Below are positions 22,625 through 33,050 of a stretch of DNA of 64,000 bases, one piece after another. Under the pieces are notes generated by a model. That model had not been told where the DNA came from. It did not search any database and was given only the letters and a program-made list of their open reading frames with translations. The position numbers and the translations under genes were made by a program. Source of the stretch: Antilocapra americana (lineage: Eukaryota; Chordata; Mammalia; Artiodactyla; Antilocapridae); NCBI GenBank assembly GCA_007570785.1, contig ML664161.1, positions 10,539,475 to 10,603,474 on the forward strand. Direction: 5' to 3'. The first letter of the stretch is position 1. The number at the start of each line of letters is the position of its first letter.

Positions 22625-22649
22625 CTATAGTTCATCTTGTTGTCAAACT

Positions 22650-22830
22650 GAAATGACGAATATCAAGCATTGCAAAGTACCTCAAAGTTTTCCACAGCAA
22701 CCTTGGACATGTTACATTTGACCACATTCAGAGAGTGTAGGACTTGCCTGTGGTTGCATAGCTGGCCAATAGCACAGCCAAACGACTTCTGAGTCCCATT
22801 AAGTGTTCTTTCCACTAGATCAGGAAAGAA
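22650..22830 (-). mobile_element. MIR SINE
   Basis: 'cagagagtgtaggacttgcc', 'ggttgcatagctggccaata', 'cttctgagtcccattaagtg' and 'ttctttccactagatcagg' match reversed MIR from the box-B side through its 5' end. Confidence 0.7.
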
Positions 22831-24012
22831 AGACTTAAGCTTATACTTTTTGTGGCAGAACGTTAAAGGACTTCTTCATAGAGCATCATGCATATCATAT
22901 TCACTTTGTATGAGGTAGAGGCTTGAAATACAGTCCTCTTGCTTTCTAAATTTGCCCTGCTTGTAAAAGTTGGAGGAATCAGCTGTAATTCTGACTTTTT
23001 TCTTTAAATTTTTAATAATGGTTCTTCCTAAATGGATAGAAAGGGGCATGGTTAAATGTGGCAGCTTGATTTTTCATGATAGTCTTATACATTTATGTCC
23101 TTGAGCTCAAATAATGTTTTTTTTTTAATTTTATGCCAATTTTTTTTTAAAGTAAGAATGTTTGAGTTACATTTAACATTTTGAAATAGTGCATGAGGAT
23201 GGGATTGGCAATCACATAGATCAAATTTAAAGAAGACCTTGGATTTTGTGGTAGGTGTCTAGATATCATATCTGAATAAGAACACATACAGTCATAAAGA
23301 GCTCTGTTGGATAGTTGTGAAGAGCAGTGTATCTTGGTTTATATTTTTGGTCATTGTTTTTCAAATTGAGTTTCTTGAATTATTTACAGGTATTATTTGA
23401 ATTAAGAAGTCTGTGATCTTTAAATGATGCTATACTTTATTATAACCTCTTGCAATCCTTATGTAAAATGTATATAGAAATATTCCACAGATGGGAAATA
23501 TTTTTCTTAGGGCTTTTTCCTTTCCTTCAGGATCTTTCATTAAGTAGCCAAGTCTTGAGGCATCTTTGGACACAAATGATATCTTTACCTGAAGTAAAAG
23601 TCCTCTTGCTGCTCTAGAGAAATTGCTAACTGAATTTCTAGCTGGAAAGAAAACATAACACACTTTGTTACAGTAAATGCAAATGTTACTGATAATACTG
23701 TTAAAAAACTTAAAATGTACATATATAAGTATACATATTTTTATAGTATGCAAGTGTGTGTTGTGTGTTAGGTTTGGGGACAGGGACTATCAATACAACT
23801 ATCTATTTTGAGCCACGCTTATTCATGTCTTAAGGATACTTCAGTTTTATACAGTTCAGTAATATTTAGCTTGTACTCTTTTTGAGAATTAAAGATTTTT
23901 AACTTTGAATAGTGTAAACTAATACTTGAGATAATATTATTTTCATCACAATTTGGTTTCTTGTATCTCTCTATAACAATAGAGCTAGTGATTCCTATGC
24001 TTACTATCTTTC
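22831..24012. other. Unassigned DNA
   Basis: No gene or repeat named. T-rich runs occur at 23118-23126 and 23141-23149. A minus-strand open frame at 23430-23753 (107 residues) shows no domain I recognise and is probably chance. Confidence 0.5.
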
Positions 24013-24013
24013 T

Positions 24014-24757
24014 GTTGTTATTAAGTCACTTAGCCATGTCCAAGTCTTTGCGATTCCATGGACTGTAGCACACCAAGGCTTCCCTGTCCTTCACTATCTC
24101 CTGGAACTTGCTTGGACTCATGTCCATTGAATCAGTGATGCCATCCATCCATCTCACCCTTTGTTGTCCTCTTCTCCTCCTGCCTTCAGTCTTTCCCAGC
24201 AGCAGGGTATTTTCTAATGAGTCAGCTCTAAACATTAGGTGGCCAAAGTATCGGAGCTTCATCTTTAGCATCGGTCCTTCCAATGAATATTCAGGAAATA
24301 CTGATTTCCTTTAGGATTGACTGGTTTTATCTCCTTGCAGTCCAAGGAACTCTCAAGAGCCTTCTCCAACATCATGGTTCAAAATCATCAGTTCTTTGGC
24401 GCTCAGTCTTCTTTATAGTCCAACTCTCACATCCATACATGACTGCTGGAAAAACCATAGCTTTGATTAGATGGACCTTTGTTGGCAAAGTAATGTCTCT
24501 GCTTTGAAATATGCTGTCTAGGTTAGCCATAACTTTTCTTCCAAGGAGCAAGCAACTTTTAATTTATGGCTGCAGTCACCATCTGTAGTGATTTTGGATC
24601 CCAAGAAAATAGTTCCTCACTGTTTCCATTGTTTCCCCATCTATTTGCCATGAAGTGATGGGACTGGATACCATGAACTTAGTTTTTTGAATATTGAGTT
24701 TTAAGCCAGCTTTTTCACTCTCCTCTTTAACCTTCATCAAGAGGCTCTTCAGTTCCA
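24014..24757 (-). mobile_element. BovB (RTE) LINE, 3' end
   Basis: Reverse complement of the BovB 3' terminus ('gttattaagtcacttagcca') through the post-RT C-terminal region to 'gaggctcttcagttcc'. The minus frame at 24026-24283 has LKLRYFGHLM-like and [20 protein letters not shown] motifs of the ORF C terminus. The RT catalytic region is not included. No clear TSD found. Dead. Confidence 0.93.
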
Positions 24758-25394
24758 GTCAAAAGTCTACAACTCTGCCTTTCAAAGCACACTTTCATGC
24801 ATTCTCCTTATAGACGATAGCTTGTTTTCCTAAATCTCAAACTGTGTAACATGAGCTAATCTGAAGATGCCAAGAGATATATATTTTTTGTTTGGTTTGA
24901 AATACTAAAATGAAGTAAAAAGTCACTCTTGAAGGAATTGTCATAAGAAACAAATATTATTGTGTTACCAAACAAATAATATAAAGATAATTAAATAATA
25001 AACTAAGAAAGTATGTGAATTATTTGTACCACCCATTTTTTTACATTACATAAAAAAATATGAAAACTTACAGATATCATTTGAGAACATTCAGATGACC
25101 CAGATGGCTGCTGAACATATATATATACATTCCATACGCTAACTCTAGCTGCCTGTATTAACATGCTCAGTGATAAGCAGACTTTATGAATTGTGTTATT
25201 TGCTTGCTCAGCAGAGTCAACAATGACAATCTGGTAAATTTTAAAAGACAAAAATTGAACAGAATACTATAGAAATAGATGAAATATTCCCTTGAAATAG
25301 TGTCAGTGTCATGCATAGACCTTGGTAAACCCCCAAGTTGAGAGTGGTTTCATTAGCTAGGATACATTTTGCAAGATAAGTATACAGAATTGAT
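24758..25394. other. Unassigned AT-rich DNA
   Basis: Nothing recognised. A short TA run lies at 25119-25128. Confidence 0.5.
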
Positions 25395-25598
25395 CTTCAC
25401 TTAAGCTCAGACAGTAAAGAATCTGCCTGCAATGCAAGAAACCCAGGTTTGACCCTGGGCCAGGAAGGTCCTCTGGAGAAGGAAATGACAATCCACTCCA
25501 GTAGTCTTACCTGGAGAATCCCATGGACAGAGGAGCCTGGCAGACCACAGTCCATGGGGTTGCAAAGAATCGGGACAACTGAGTGACTAACACTACGA
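25395..25598 (+). mobile_element. Bov-tA SINE (left arm of an inverted pair)
   Basis: 'aagctcagacagtaaagaat', 'ctgcctgcaatgcaagaaac', 'agaggagcctggcagaccac' and 'ctgagtgactaacactacga'. Nearly full length with a degraded head. It faces the minus-strand copy that starts about 40 bp downstream. Confidence 0.94.
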
Positions 25599-25639
25599 CT
25601 ATAGAGAAATATGACATGAATCAAGCCTTTGTGTGCATG

Positions 25640-25853
25640 CATGCTAATTCACTTCAGTTGTGTCTGACTTTGACGCTATGTTCCATAACCCACCAGGCTC
25701 CTCTATCCATGGGATTCTCCAGGCAAGAATACTGGAGTGGGTTGCCATGCCCTCCTTCAGGGCATCTTCCTGATGCAGGGATTGAACCCACATCTCTTAT
25801 GACTCCCACATTGGCAGGTGGGTTCTTTTCCACTAATGCCACTTGGGAAGCCG
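25640..25853 (-). mobile_element. Bov-tA SINE (right arm of an inverted pair)
   Basis: Reverse complement of Bov-tA from 'gctaattcacttcagttgtg' to 'gccacttgggaagcc', with 'atccatgggattctccaggc' and 'ggattgaacccacatctctt'. Confidence 0.94.
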
Positions 25854-27196
25854 GAACTGAGTTTTATGTTTATTCAAAGAGAAAAGTCTAGGACTAAATA
25901 ATGCCAATGCCAAAACTTCTTTAGTAGATTGGAAATGGATATCTGAAGAAAAAAAAATCACACAGTTTCTGGAACAGTTTTATAAACTTTGCCTGCAAGT
26001 CATACTCAACATCTAATAGCAAGACAAGGTCAACAACAGCAGGATCCTGGGACAGCAGCGTGGAAGGGAAGCTCACTGAGATTCAGATTTACTGGACTGG
26101 ACATGTGTAGAAGATAGATAACAGCAGGGTGGCGAAGCAGCTGATAGACTAGCTTAAATGAAGTGATTGTAAGCACAGTAGGCGAAAGAAGTACTCTAAG
26201 GCCTTCAAGCAATGTGGCAGAACTCCCGGCTGCCAGACAGTGATCTCAGCAAACAGACCATACTGGCCTCCAGCAGGCAGAACCTGAGAGCCCCACTTCC
26301 TGTAACCCTGCGGGGCACACGCTAGGACTCTTGCCTGAACTGGAATAAGGTGACTCGAATGAGATATTTAATAGTATGTTTTCTCTTAAAAAATACTTTA
26401 AATACTTTATTGTACTAATTTTAACACAACTAATATTTCCACTAAAAAGGAGTTCTTGTCAAAATCTAATCTTTGGCATTTTCATAAGGGCCTTTTTTTT
26501 TACTTTTAAGTCACCCTAAACTTCCCGTATAACCTCTGGTTTTTACTTTTTTGACACAAAACTGCTTGGAAGATTTTAATAAACTGTGCTAATCAGAATA
26601 TAAATACTTTATAGTCAAAAGATATTCAATAAATGCTTTATTGAATCCTAGGCTTTCTGGAAAGTTATCACAGAGTGAACTTTGATGTGTTCACTTTCTC
26701 TAACACTCTACAATTATTGAGAAATCATCTTTAACTAGACCAAATTGAATAAGAAAAGAATATATAAAGAGACTTAAAAAAACAAAATTTGCTTGTTACT
26801 GTCAATGTGTATATAGGTTTATATGTATTTTTCACTTTATTTATTTTTATTTCCTACACATTGTGTAAATGAAAATGACTTGAAGATGATTTCAGCATCA
26901 AAATGTGACCAAACATAGGAAATAAAAATTAAATTATAAGCAATTTTATTTTTTGGTAATCAAAATCACAGGGAAAATATGCCATGTGCTGTGATTTTAA
27001 TTATTTGATAAAGGAATGCAGACCAGTTCATCTGGAAAAACAAATTATTTCCTAGTATTGAATTTTATATGTACTTTATTAAATGAATCCTTACAGAGTT
27101 TTAAAGTAACATAATTGCAATGTAATTTTGGGGAATAACAGGAGAATTTCTTCAATATTTTTATGTCACTCATTTATAAAAGAACTAAATACCATT
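25854..27196. other. Unassigned DNA with a GC-richer block
   Basis: 26030-26340 is clearly richer in G+C than its surroundings ('agaactcccggctgccagac', 'cccacttcctgtaaccctgc'). It matches no repeat or gene that I recognise. The remainder is AT-rich and featureless. Confidence 0.5.
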
Positions 27197-27210
27197 AGTA
27201 AATATTTTAG

Positions 27211-27423
27211 GACTTTCCTGGTAGCTCAGACAGTAAAGAATCTGCCTGCAATGCATGAGACCCAGGTTTGATCCCTGGGTTGGGAAGATCTCTTGGAGAA
27301 GGGAATGGCAACCCACTCCAGAATTCTTGTCTGGAGAATTCCATGGACAAAGAAGCCTGGTGGGCTACAGTCCATGGGGTCACAAAGAGTCAGACATGAC
27401 TGGAGCAACATAGCAAGCAAGCA
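27211..27423 (+). mobile_element. Bov-tA SINE with perfect TSD
   Basis: Canonical 'gactttcctggtagctcag', 'gatccctgggttgggaagat', 'ctacagtccatggggtcac' and a (GCAA)n tail, 'agcaagcaagcaa'. A perfect 14-bp TSD, agtaaatattttag, at 27197-27210 and 27424-27437 points to a comparatively recent insertion. Confidence 0.97.
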
Positions 27424-27437
27424 AGTAAATATTTTAG

Positions 27438-28532
27438 AGATTATCTAAAATTTCAATAATTTATACTCTAAATTAGCCCATGGACAATATATAAAAAACT
27501 AAAGCCAGAGTTACCCTGTTCCTTGAGCAGTCTGTTGCAGATCTATAGATTAACATGAGTTTGTTTTAGAGTTAAACTATAGTCAGTACAGGACTAGATT
27601 CTGTGATGAGTCTGAAGTGCCAGTGTTCTATGCTGTTGATTCAATAGTAATGCATATTGTTTAAACATGATGTAAGTCTATGTTAGAGCTAACATTTGTT
27701 ATGAAAATCTGGGAACTCGATTTGTCTTCTCACCACTTTTGCACAGAGGGGTGCCTCAAGTAGAATGTAAATTGTTACCGAAAAAGAGTTTTGACTCATC
27801 CCAAGTAATTGCACAATAATTTATTTCAAATCTCAGAGTTCTGCTCCATGAAGCACGGAAAGGATATTTGTGCTTAAAAAATTTCACCATAAAATAGAAC
27901 CTTTTTATGGCCTATTTTTATTATATCACTATAATAATTTTTAAATGAACTATATACAGTTATTAATGCATTCAGTAGATGCAAAATCATGTACTGAATT
28001 TCTGACAGTTTCTCTTTTTAACTCTTTTCATAGATTCTGATACCTAAAATAATAGGAGTAATTTAGATTGGTATTTTGTAAATATATTATCAATTAGAAA
28101 ATATACTCTAGTTTATTAAGCTCCTAAGATAAGGTAAGCCCAGTCCTTTTTGCTAAAGACAAATAGAGTACATGTGTTTAGTGGTGGGTGATTCAGGTAA
28201 ATGTTAAGAAAGGCTTGTAATAGTCTATGGTAAGTATTATGAGAGAAGATATCCAGGGTGCTTTGTGAAAACAGAGGAAAGTCACCTCACCAGCCTGAGT
28301 CCTGAAGGTTATTTCATTGTTAGTCATTCTAGCTAGAAGGGACAGCATTTCACTGAAATGTGAATCCAAATGCAAGAAGTTGTATAGTTGCAGTCCAGAT
28401 GTTTTATGGGTAGGTAGGAAGAGATTAAGAAGGAAGGACATAGAAGCCAGATAATTAGGTCTTCACTTGCAACGGAAAGAAAGTTGGATTTTATTCAAAA
28501 TTATAAGTGAACATTAAAGCTGGGACATTTGT
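27438..28532. other. Unassigned AT-rich DNA
   Basis: No gene, RNA or nameable repeat supported. Confidence 0.5.
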
Positions 28533-28747
28533 AGGAGGAGTGGCTCAGATGGTAAAGAATCTGCCTTCACTGTGGGAGACCCTGTTTCAGTCCCTGAGCC
28601 AGGAAGATTCTCTGGAGAAGGAACTGGCAACCCACTCCAGTATTCTTGCCTGGAGAATTCCATGGACAGAGGAACCTGATGGTCTGCAGTCCACTGGGTC
28701 GCAAAGAGTCGGACACGACTGAGCAACTAAATTTTCACTTCACTTTC
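28533..28747 (+). mobile_element. Bov-tA SINE
   Basis: 'gagtggctcagatggtaaag', 'ccactccagtattcttgcct', 'gggtcgcaaagagtcggaca' and a tail 'ttttcacttcactttcag'. Full length, with slight decay of the head. Confidence 0.95.
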
Positions 28748-28774
28748 AGACTCCAGAGCTACTAGAAGAACACA

Positions 28775-28925
28775 GCATGAAAGACCTGCCTAGATCTGGA
28801 TTTAAATCCTGGCCTTGTCAGCTAAGAGATGAATGACTTGGGCAAGTTATTTAACTTCTAAACATGTGTCCTTATCTATGGAATACTTGTGCAGTGTATA
28901 GTTACTGTGCAGTAGGTGGCGGTTG
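28775..28925 (+). mobile_element. MIR SINE
   Basis: 'gatctggatttaaatcctgg', 'gaatgacttgggcaagttat' and 'ttaacttctaaacatgtgtc' match the core of MIR in forward order. Confidence 0.72.
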
Positions 28926-29808
28926 TTTACTGGTGGTGCTAGCTGCTACTTCTTGAAAAGGAGAATTGAAGACCAAATTCTAGAGGTAATGGAAGGATTG
29001 AGTGCCACTTGAGAGCTGACTGGAAATAAAGGTAGAAGAGTAGATTTGGAGTTCGGTTTTTCAGACGTTAATTGAGACAGAGAGTGCAAATCTAGTGAAA
29101 ATCAGTTTGTGAGTTATTGGCAGTGGTGTGTTAAATGGTAAAGCTGTGTGAACGGTGATTCACCACTCATTCTATTGCCTAGAAAGGATTATAGATAGGA
29201 TATAGATAGCAAGATGTTAATGGTGAAAATCTGGATACATTCTCTACTATTTAAGGGATAGTATGGAAAAAAATAAAAACAATGAAGACTCTGAATGATA
29301 GAGGTTACCATAAAGAAAGAAAGGGAAAGCGGTGTCAAAAAAGACTCCAGACAGGAAACTGTTCTTACTAAGAATTACCAATGAGAAGTCAGCTGTGATA
29401 AGAGCTGAAAAATATCCACAGAAAAGAGCAATTAGGAAATCACTGGCAACTTTCAGAGTGAAAAGGGCTAAAATCAAATTTCCATGTGATGGGAAGTAAT
29501 TGAAACTTGAAGAAATGGAGAAAGAATATAGAGACTTGGATGAAAATAGAGAGAGAGAGAGAGAGAGAAGAGGTTAAGAATATGTTTTCCTAATTTGAGC
29601 GTATTATCACACCCCATGGAAAGAAAGAGCTGTTTGAGGATACATATACAAAGTGGTGAATGATTTGGTAATAGAAATTTTATTTGGAAATTTCCCCTGG
29701 ATCACAGAGAAACAGTAGATGTGAAATCCTAAAGTGAAGTACCACATCCCTTGTAAAGATGTCAGCTTAGATTTCCTAGGCTTCTCTGAGGCCATGACAC
29801 GGGTTCCC
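28926..29808. other. Unassigned DNA; possible old repeat and (GA)n
   Basis: Purine-rich. A (GA)n microsatellite of about ten units lies at 29548-29568. The stretch around 29390-29560 faintly resembles the old repeat described at 37260-38860. No gene seen. Confidence 0.4.
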
Positions 29809-29820
29809 TTTAGTCACAGG

Positions 29821-30136
29821 GGCTTCCCTGATAACTCAGTTGGTGTAAAAAAAAAAAATCCACCTGCAATGCAGGAGACCCTGGTTCAATTCCTGGGTTG
29901 GAAAGATCTTCTGGAGAAGGTATAGGCTACCCACTCTGGTATTCTTGGGCTTTCCTTGTGGCTCAGCTGGTAAAGAATTCTCCCGCAATGTGGGAGACAT
30001 GGGTTCAATCCCTGGGTTGGGAAGATCCCCTGGAGAAGGGAAAGGCTACCCTCTCCAGTATTTTGGCCTGGAGAATTCCATGGACTGTGTAGTCCACGGG
30101 GTCACAAAGAGTCAGACACGACTGAGTGACTTTCAC
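29821..30136 (+). mobile_element. Dimeric Bov-tA SINE with TSD
   Basis: Two Bov-tA units in tandem. The first (29821-29947) is cut inside the body at 'ctctggtattcttgg'. The second (29948-30136) starts at 'gctttccttgtggctcagct' and runs to the 3' end. One TSD encloses both: tttagtcacagg at 29809-29820 and tttagttacagg at 30137-30148, with one mismatch. The pair therefore inserted as a single dimer (Bov-tA3-like). An A-run at about 29850-29861 has expanded within the first tRNA part. Confidence 0.92.
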
Positions 30137-30148
30137 TTTAGTTACAGG

Positions 30149-30587
30149 TCACAGAGAATTGGTGGCGCCTATCTCACACTGAGTGCAAACCTCCCTGTGC
30201 ACATCTAGTAAGAAAGGCCCTTCCCAGAATTTGCCAGGGCTAAGGATGTGTTAGGATCACCTCTGAACCCGTATGGTTTACAACCAAGAGCTGGCATGTA
30301 GACATTGGCTCTTACCAAGGTAACTACCTGAAGTGCAAATGAGTAGAGGGATCTCTGGAGAGTGAGCCTCCAGGAAATCGGGAGGCATGAAAGGAGCGAT
30401 TCATGGCCACGTGTGACAGTGACTGGGGGAAGTGCCCCCCCGGGGGGCTTCTGAAGAACACACAGCAAACCGGGGAAGATGCAACAGGGCTAGAAAGCAA
30501 AACGTCTCACAACAGCATTAACCTAGTAAGAGTATTCCACTTTCCCTTTCCTAGTGGGAGAAGAGAGAGTTAAGAAACACAGCCTAG
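30149..30587. other. Unassigned DNA with a G/C palindrome
   Basis: Relatively GC-rich for the window. A run of seven C followed by six G at 30435-30447 forms a strong palindrome. No gene or repeat recognised. Confidence 0.45.
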
Positions 30588-30698
30588 GTACTTCCCTGGC
30601 AGTCCAGTGGTTGAGACTTGACCTTCCAATGCATCTTCAATCCTTGGTCAGGGAGCTAAGATCCCACATGCCCCACAGCCAAAAAACCGAAAACATAA
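30588..30698 (+). mobile_element. CHR-2-type SINE, short copy
   Basis: 'acttccctggcagtccagtg', 'tccttggtcagggagctaag', 'atcccacatgccccacagcc' and 'aaaaaaccgaaaa'. tRNA-Glu SINE without the BovB-like 3' part. Confidence 0.87.
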
Positions 30699-31350
30699 GT
30701 GAGTCAATATGGTAACAAATTCAATAAAGACTTAAAAAATGGTCCATATTTAAAAGAAACACAGTCTGCCATATTCCTTTCCTTGGTGGCCTGCCTGCCT
30801 GCCTGCAATAGAAGTAGCTTCCGCTTAGATAAGAGTTTAGAGTTTTGACTATTATTTAGGACTGGACTAGTATTTAGTAGATATAGGATTTGTGATTTAA
30901 AGTGATCAATTTTATACAAATAACTGGAAAGGCTATGGATTGTTTGGGTTTTTATCACAGGAGTGGTGGAGGAGAGGGACTTTTCCATTCAATAAATGTA
31001 GAGATGGGAGACAAAAATAAGTTGTATCTTAACTGGATGCACAAGTTTGCTTATTCAGCTTACTTGTGCATGTTGTTAAATAAGATCCCAAGGGGGTGAG
31101 AGTAATGAAGTCCACATTTGGGAAAACTGAGCTTGAGCAGCAAGCTTTCACATATGAGGAACAGGACATAATGTGGGACAGTAACAGTTAGATGTAGTTG
31201 AAGGAGATGAGAGATCACAAAAAAGTTGGAAGAGATGTCCTATTTTCTTTGGGAATTGATGAGCCTTGATGAGAGTTACAATAGTGGGAAAGTGGTGGGT
31301 AGATTTAAAAAGACTGAGGCAAATGATAGAGGTTTGGAGTATAATACAGT
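30699..31350. other. Unassigned DNA
   Basis: A (CCTG)n cluster, 'gcctgcctgcctgcctgc', lies at about 30788-30806. No gene or large repeat seen. Confidence 0.5.
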
Positions 31351-31352
31351 AC

Positions 31353-31544
31353 AGCAGTAGTTCTCAAAGTGTAGTCTCTAGACTTGGAGTATAGTGTCTT
31401 CTGGTAATTTAAAAAATGCAAATTATCAGGCCCCAGTGACACCTACTCAGTCTGAAACTCTAGGCACAGTACCCAACAATCTGTGTTCTAACAAACCCAG
31501 CTGGTGATTCTCACACAGGCTGTGGAGTTTGAGAACTACCCTGG
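31353..31544 (+). mobile_element. MER5A hAT-Charlie transposon
   Basis: 'agtagttctcaaagtgtagt', 'ttaaaaaatgcaaattatca' in outline, 'actcagtctgaaactctagg', 'caatctgtgttctaacaaac' and the right end 'gagtttgagaactaccctg' match MER5A in order. Full-length non-autonomous copy. Confidence 0.88.
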
Positions 31545-31589
31545 TAAAAGAGAATGCTTTATAAGCAAGGTTCTGTGTTTACAGTAGAG

Positions 31590-31790
31590 CAAAGTCATTT
31601 GTAAATTCAGTGCCTTTTGCAAATTATTCAGCCTCTCTGTGCCTTAGGTTCTTCATCTGTAAAATTAAGATATCTAGTAGCAGCCAGCTCATAGTATTCT
31701 TATAAGATCTATATGACTCAATGCATCTTATGTCTTTAAAACAGTCTCTGGTATATTGAAAACAAATTCTTATTATTGTGGAAAATGCTC
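31590..31790 (+). mobile_element. MIR SINE
   Basis: 'aaattattcagcctctctgt', 'ccttaggttcttcatctgta' and 'aaattaagatatctagtagc' are the forward MIR core. Confidence 0.75.
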
Positions 31791-31844
31791 AGTATTCTTG
31801 AAACACCTGGTAGTTCTGATTAATCTAATGTGCTATGCTTTGAG

Positions 31845-31960
31845 ATATTTGCTCCCTTAGGGCATGGATTCATTGTTTTAATCCCCTGCCACAAGACTGT
31901 GAGCCCAGGAGCTGTGTCATCTTTTCCTTTTTTATAATGTCTTTAGCAGCATGAGGCAAT
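31845..31960 (+). mobile_element. L2 LINE fragment (tentative)
   Basis: 'caagactgtgagcccaggag' and 'ctgtgtcatcttttcctttt' resemble the L2 3' region (gactgtgagctcc...gggactgtgtc). Degraded. Confidence 0.45.
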
Positions 31961-32902
31961 GACTCTGGAAATGGAAGAAGAGTGAAGTAAAATGTGCAGA
32001 GCAATGCATATAGAATTAGTCAAATTCTGCAAGGGTTTTGAACAAAAACGTGTAACTAATTTTTGAGGAATAAGATTATGTTTTGAATTTTTTAAAAAGC
32101 ACTTTAAGTATTTCTTTGAAGAAATATTGCTAGGAGACCATATCAAATGTAGTGAGCTGGTGAAGGACAATTTCTGTGTTAACTAGAGAAGCCTAGTTTC
32201 CAGTGTATTTGAAAGAAAATATCAATTTGTGTTGATTATTTTTCCATCTACTTAGATTTACAGAGCATCATTCTTCAAATCTTAAATAATGTTTTCCAAG
32301 ACCCTTATCCTTTGATCATAATGTTAGCCACATGATTCCTCCGTAGTTCTATATTTATTATCAGTGATAAGACTATATTTAAAAATCTCCTATTTGTCTT
32401 TTTCTGGTTATACTCTAATAGTTTGGAAATGTGTAATAAAATACCCTAATGACTACACCTTGAGAACTGAATCCCATTCTAATTGTTTTGATGCATGGGC
32501 TAGCAGGATAATTGATTGACACTAAGACCACTCAGTAAACAGCCAGCTAACAGAATTAGATTAATGAAAACATATGGTAATTACAACTGTGCAGAACAAC
32601 TTGGAATCTGCAATGTAGCCTCAGGGTAAATAATCAAAAGTCTGCTCAAAGAGCAATTAGACTTAATAAGTCTTATTATTCGATTAGGATTAAGAGAAGC
32701 TGAAAGATAAAATTGTTAAGTTTTAGGAGAGTATTTGATGAAAGATTTGCTTCATTCCTAAGAAAACAGTTTTAGTATTTAGAGTAATCATTGAATTTTT
32801 ATAGATGGGATTATCATGTATGTTTTTATAACTTTGCTATGAAACTTAAGACTTTTCATAGTGCTTTGTTTTTTTATAAAATACATGTACTTTTGAGTCC
32901 TC
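31961..32902. other. Unassigned AT-rich DNA
   Basis: No gene or named repeat. 32500-32700 has a more complex composition than its flanks, but no recognisable element. Confidence 0.5.
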
Positions 32903-32904
32903 AG

Positions 32905-33030
32905 ACTTTGACTCATTCATTCACCTAACAAATAATTCTTAAGCACTTACCATATACAAGGCTCTAAATAAATACTGTTGAGAAGACGTAAAACAAGCCA
33001 CAAATCCTGACCTTTGAAATTAGATTTTGG
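32905..33030 (-). mobile_element. L2 LINE 3' end
   Basis: 'attcattcacctaacaaata' and 'aagcacttaccatatacaag' to 'ccacaaatcctgacctttga' is the reversed L2 tail (caataaatgtttgttgaatgaat). Confidence 0.7.
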
Positions 33031-33050
33031 TGGAGAATTAAAATTTTTAT

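Noticed and set aside
23430..23753. 107-codon minus-strand frame as a possible exon
   Set aside because: No domain, AT-rich codons, and no convincing splice sites or neighbours.
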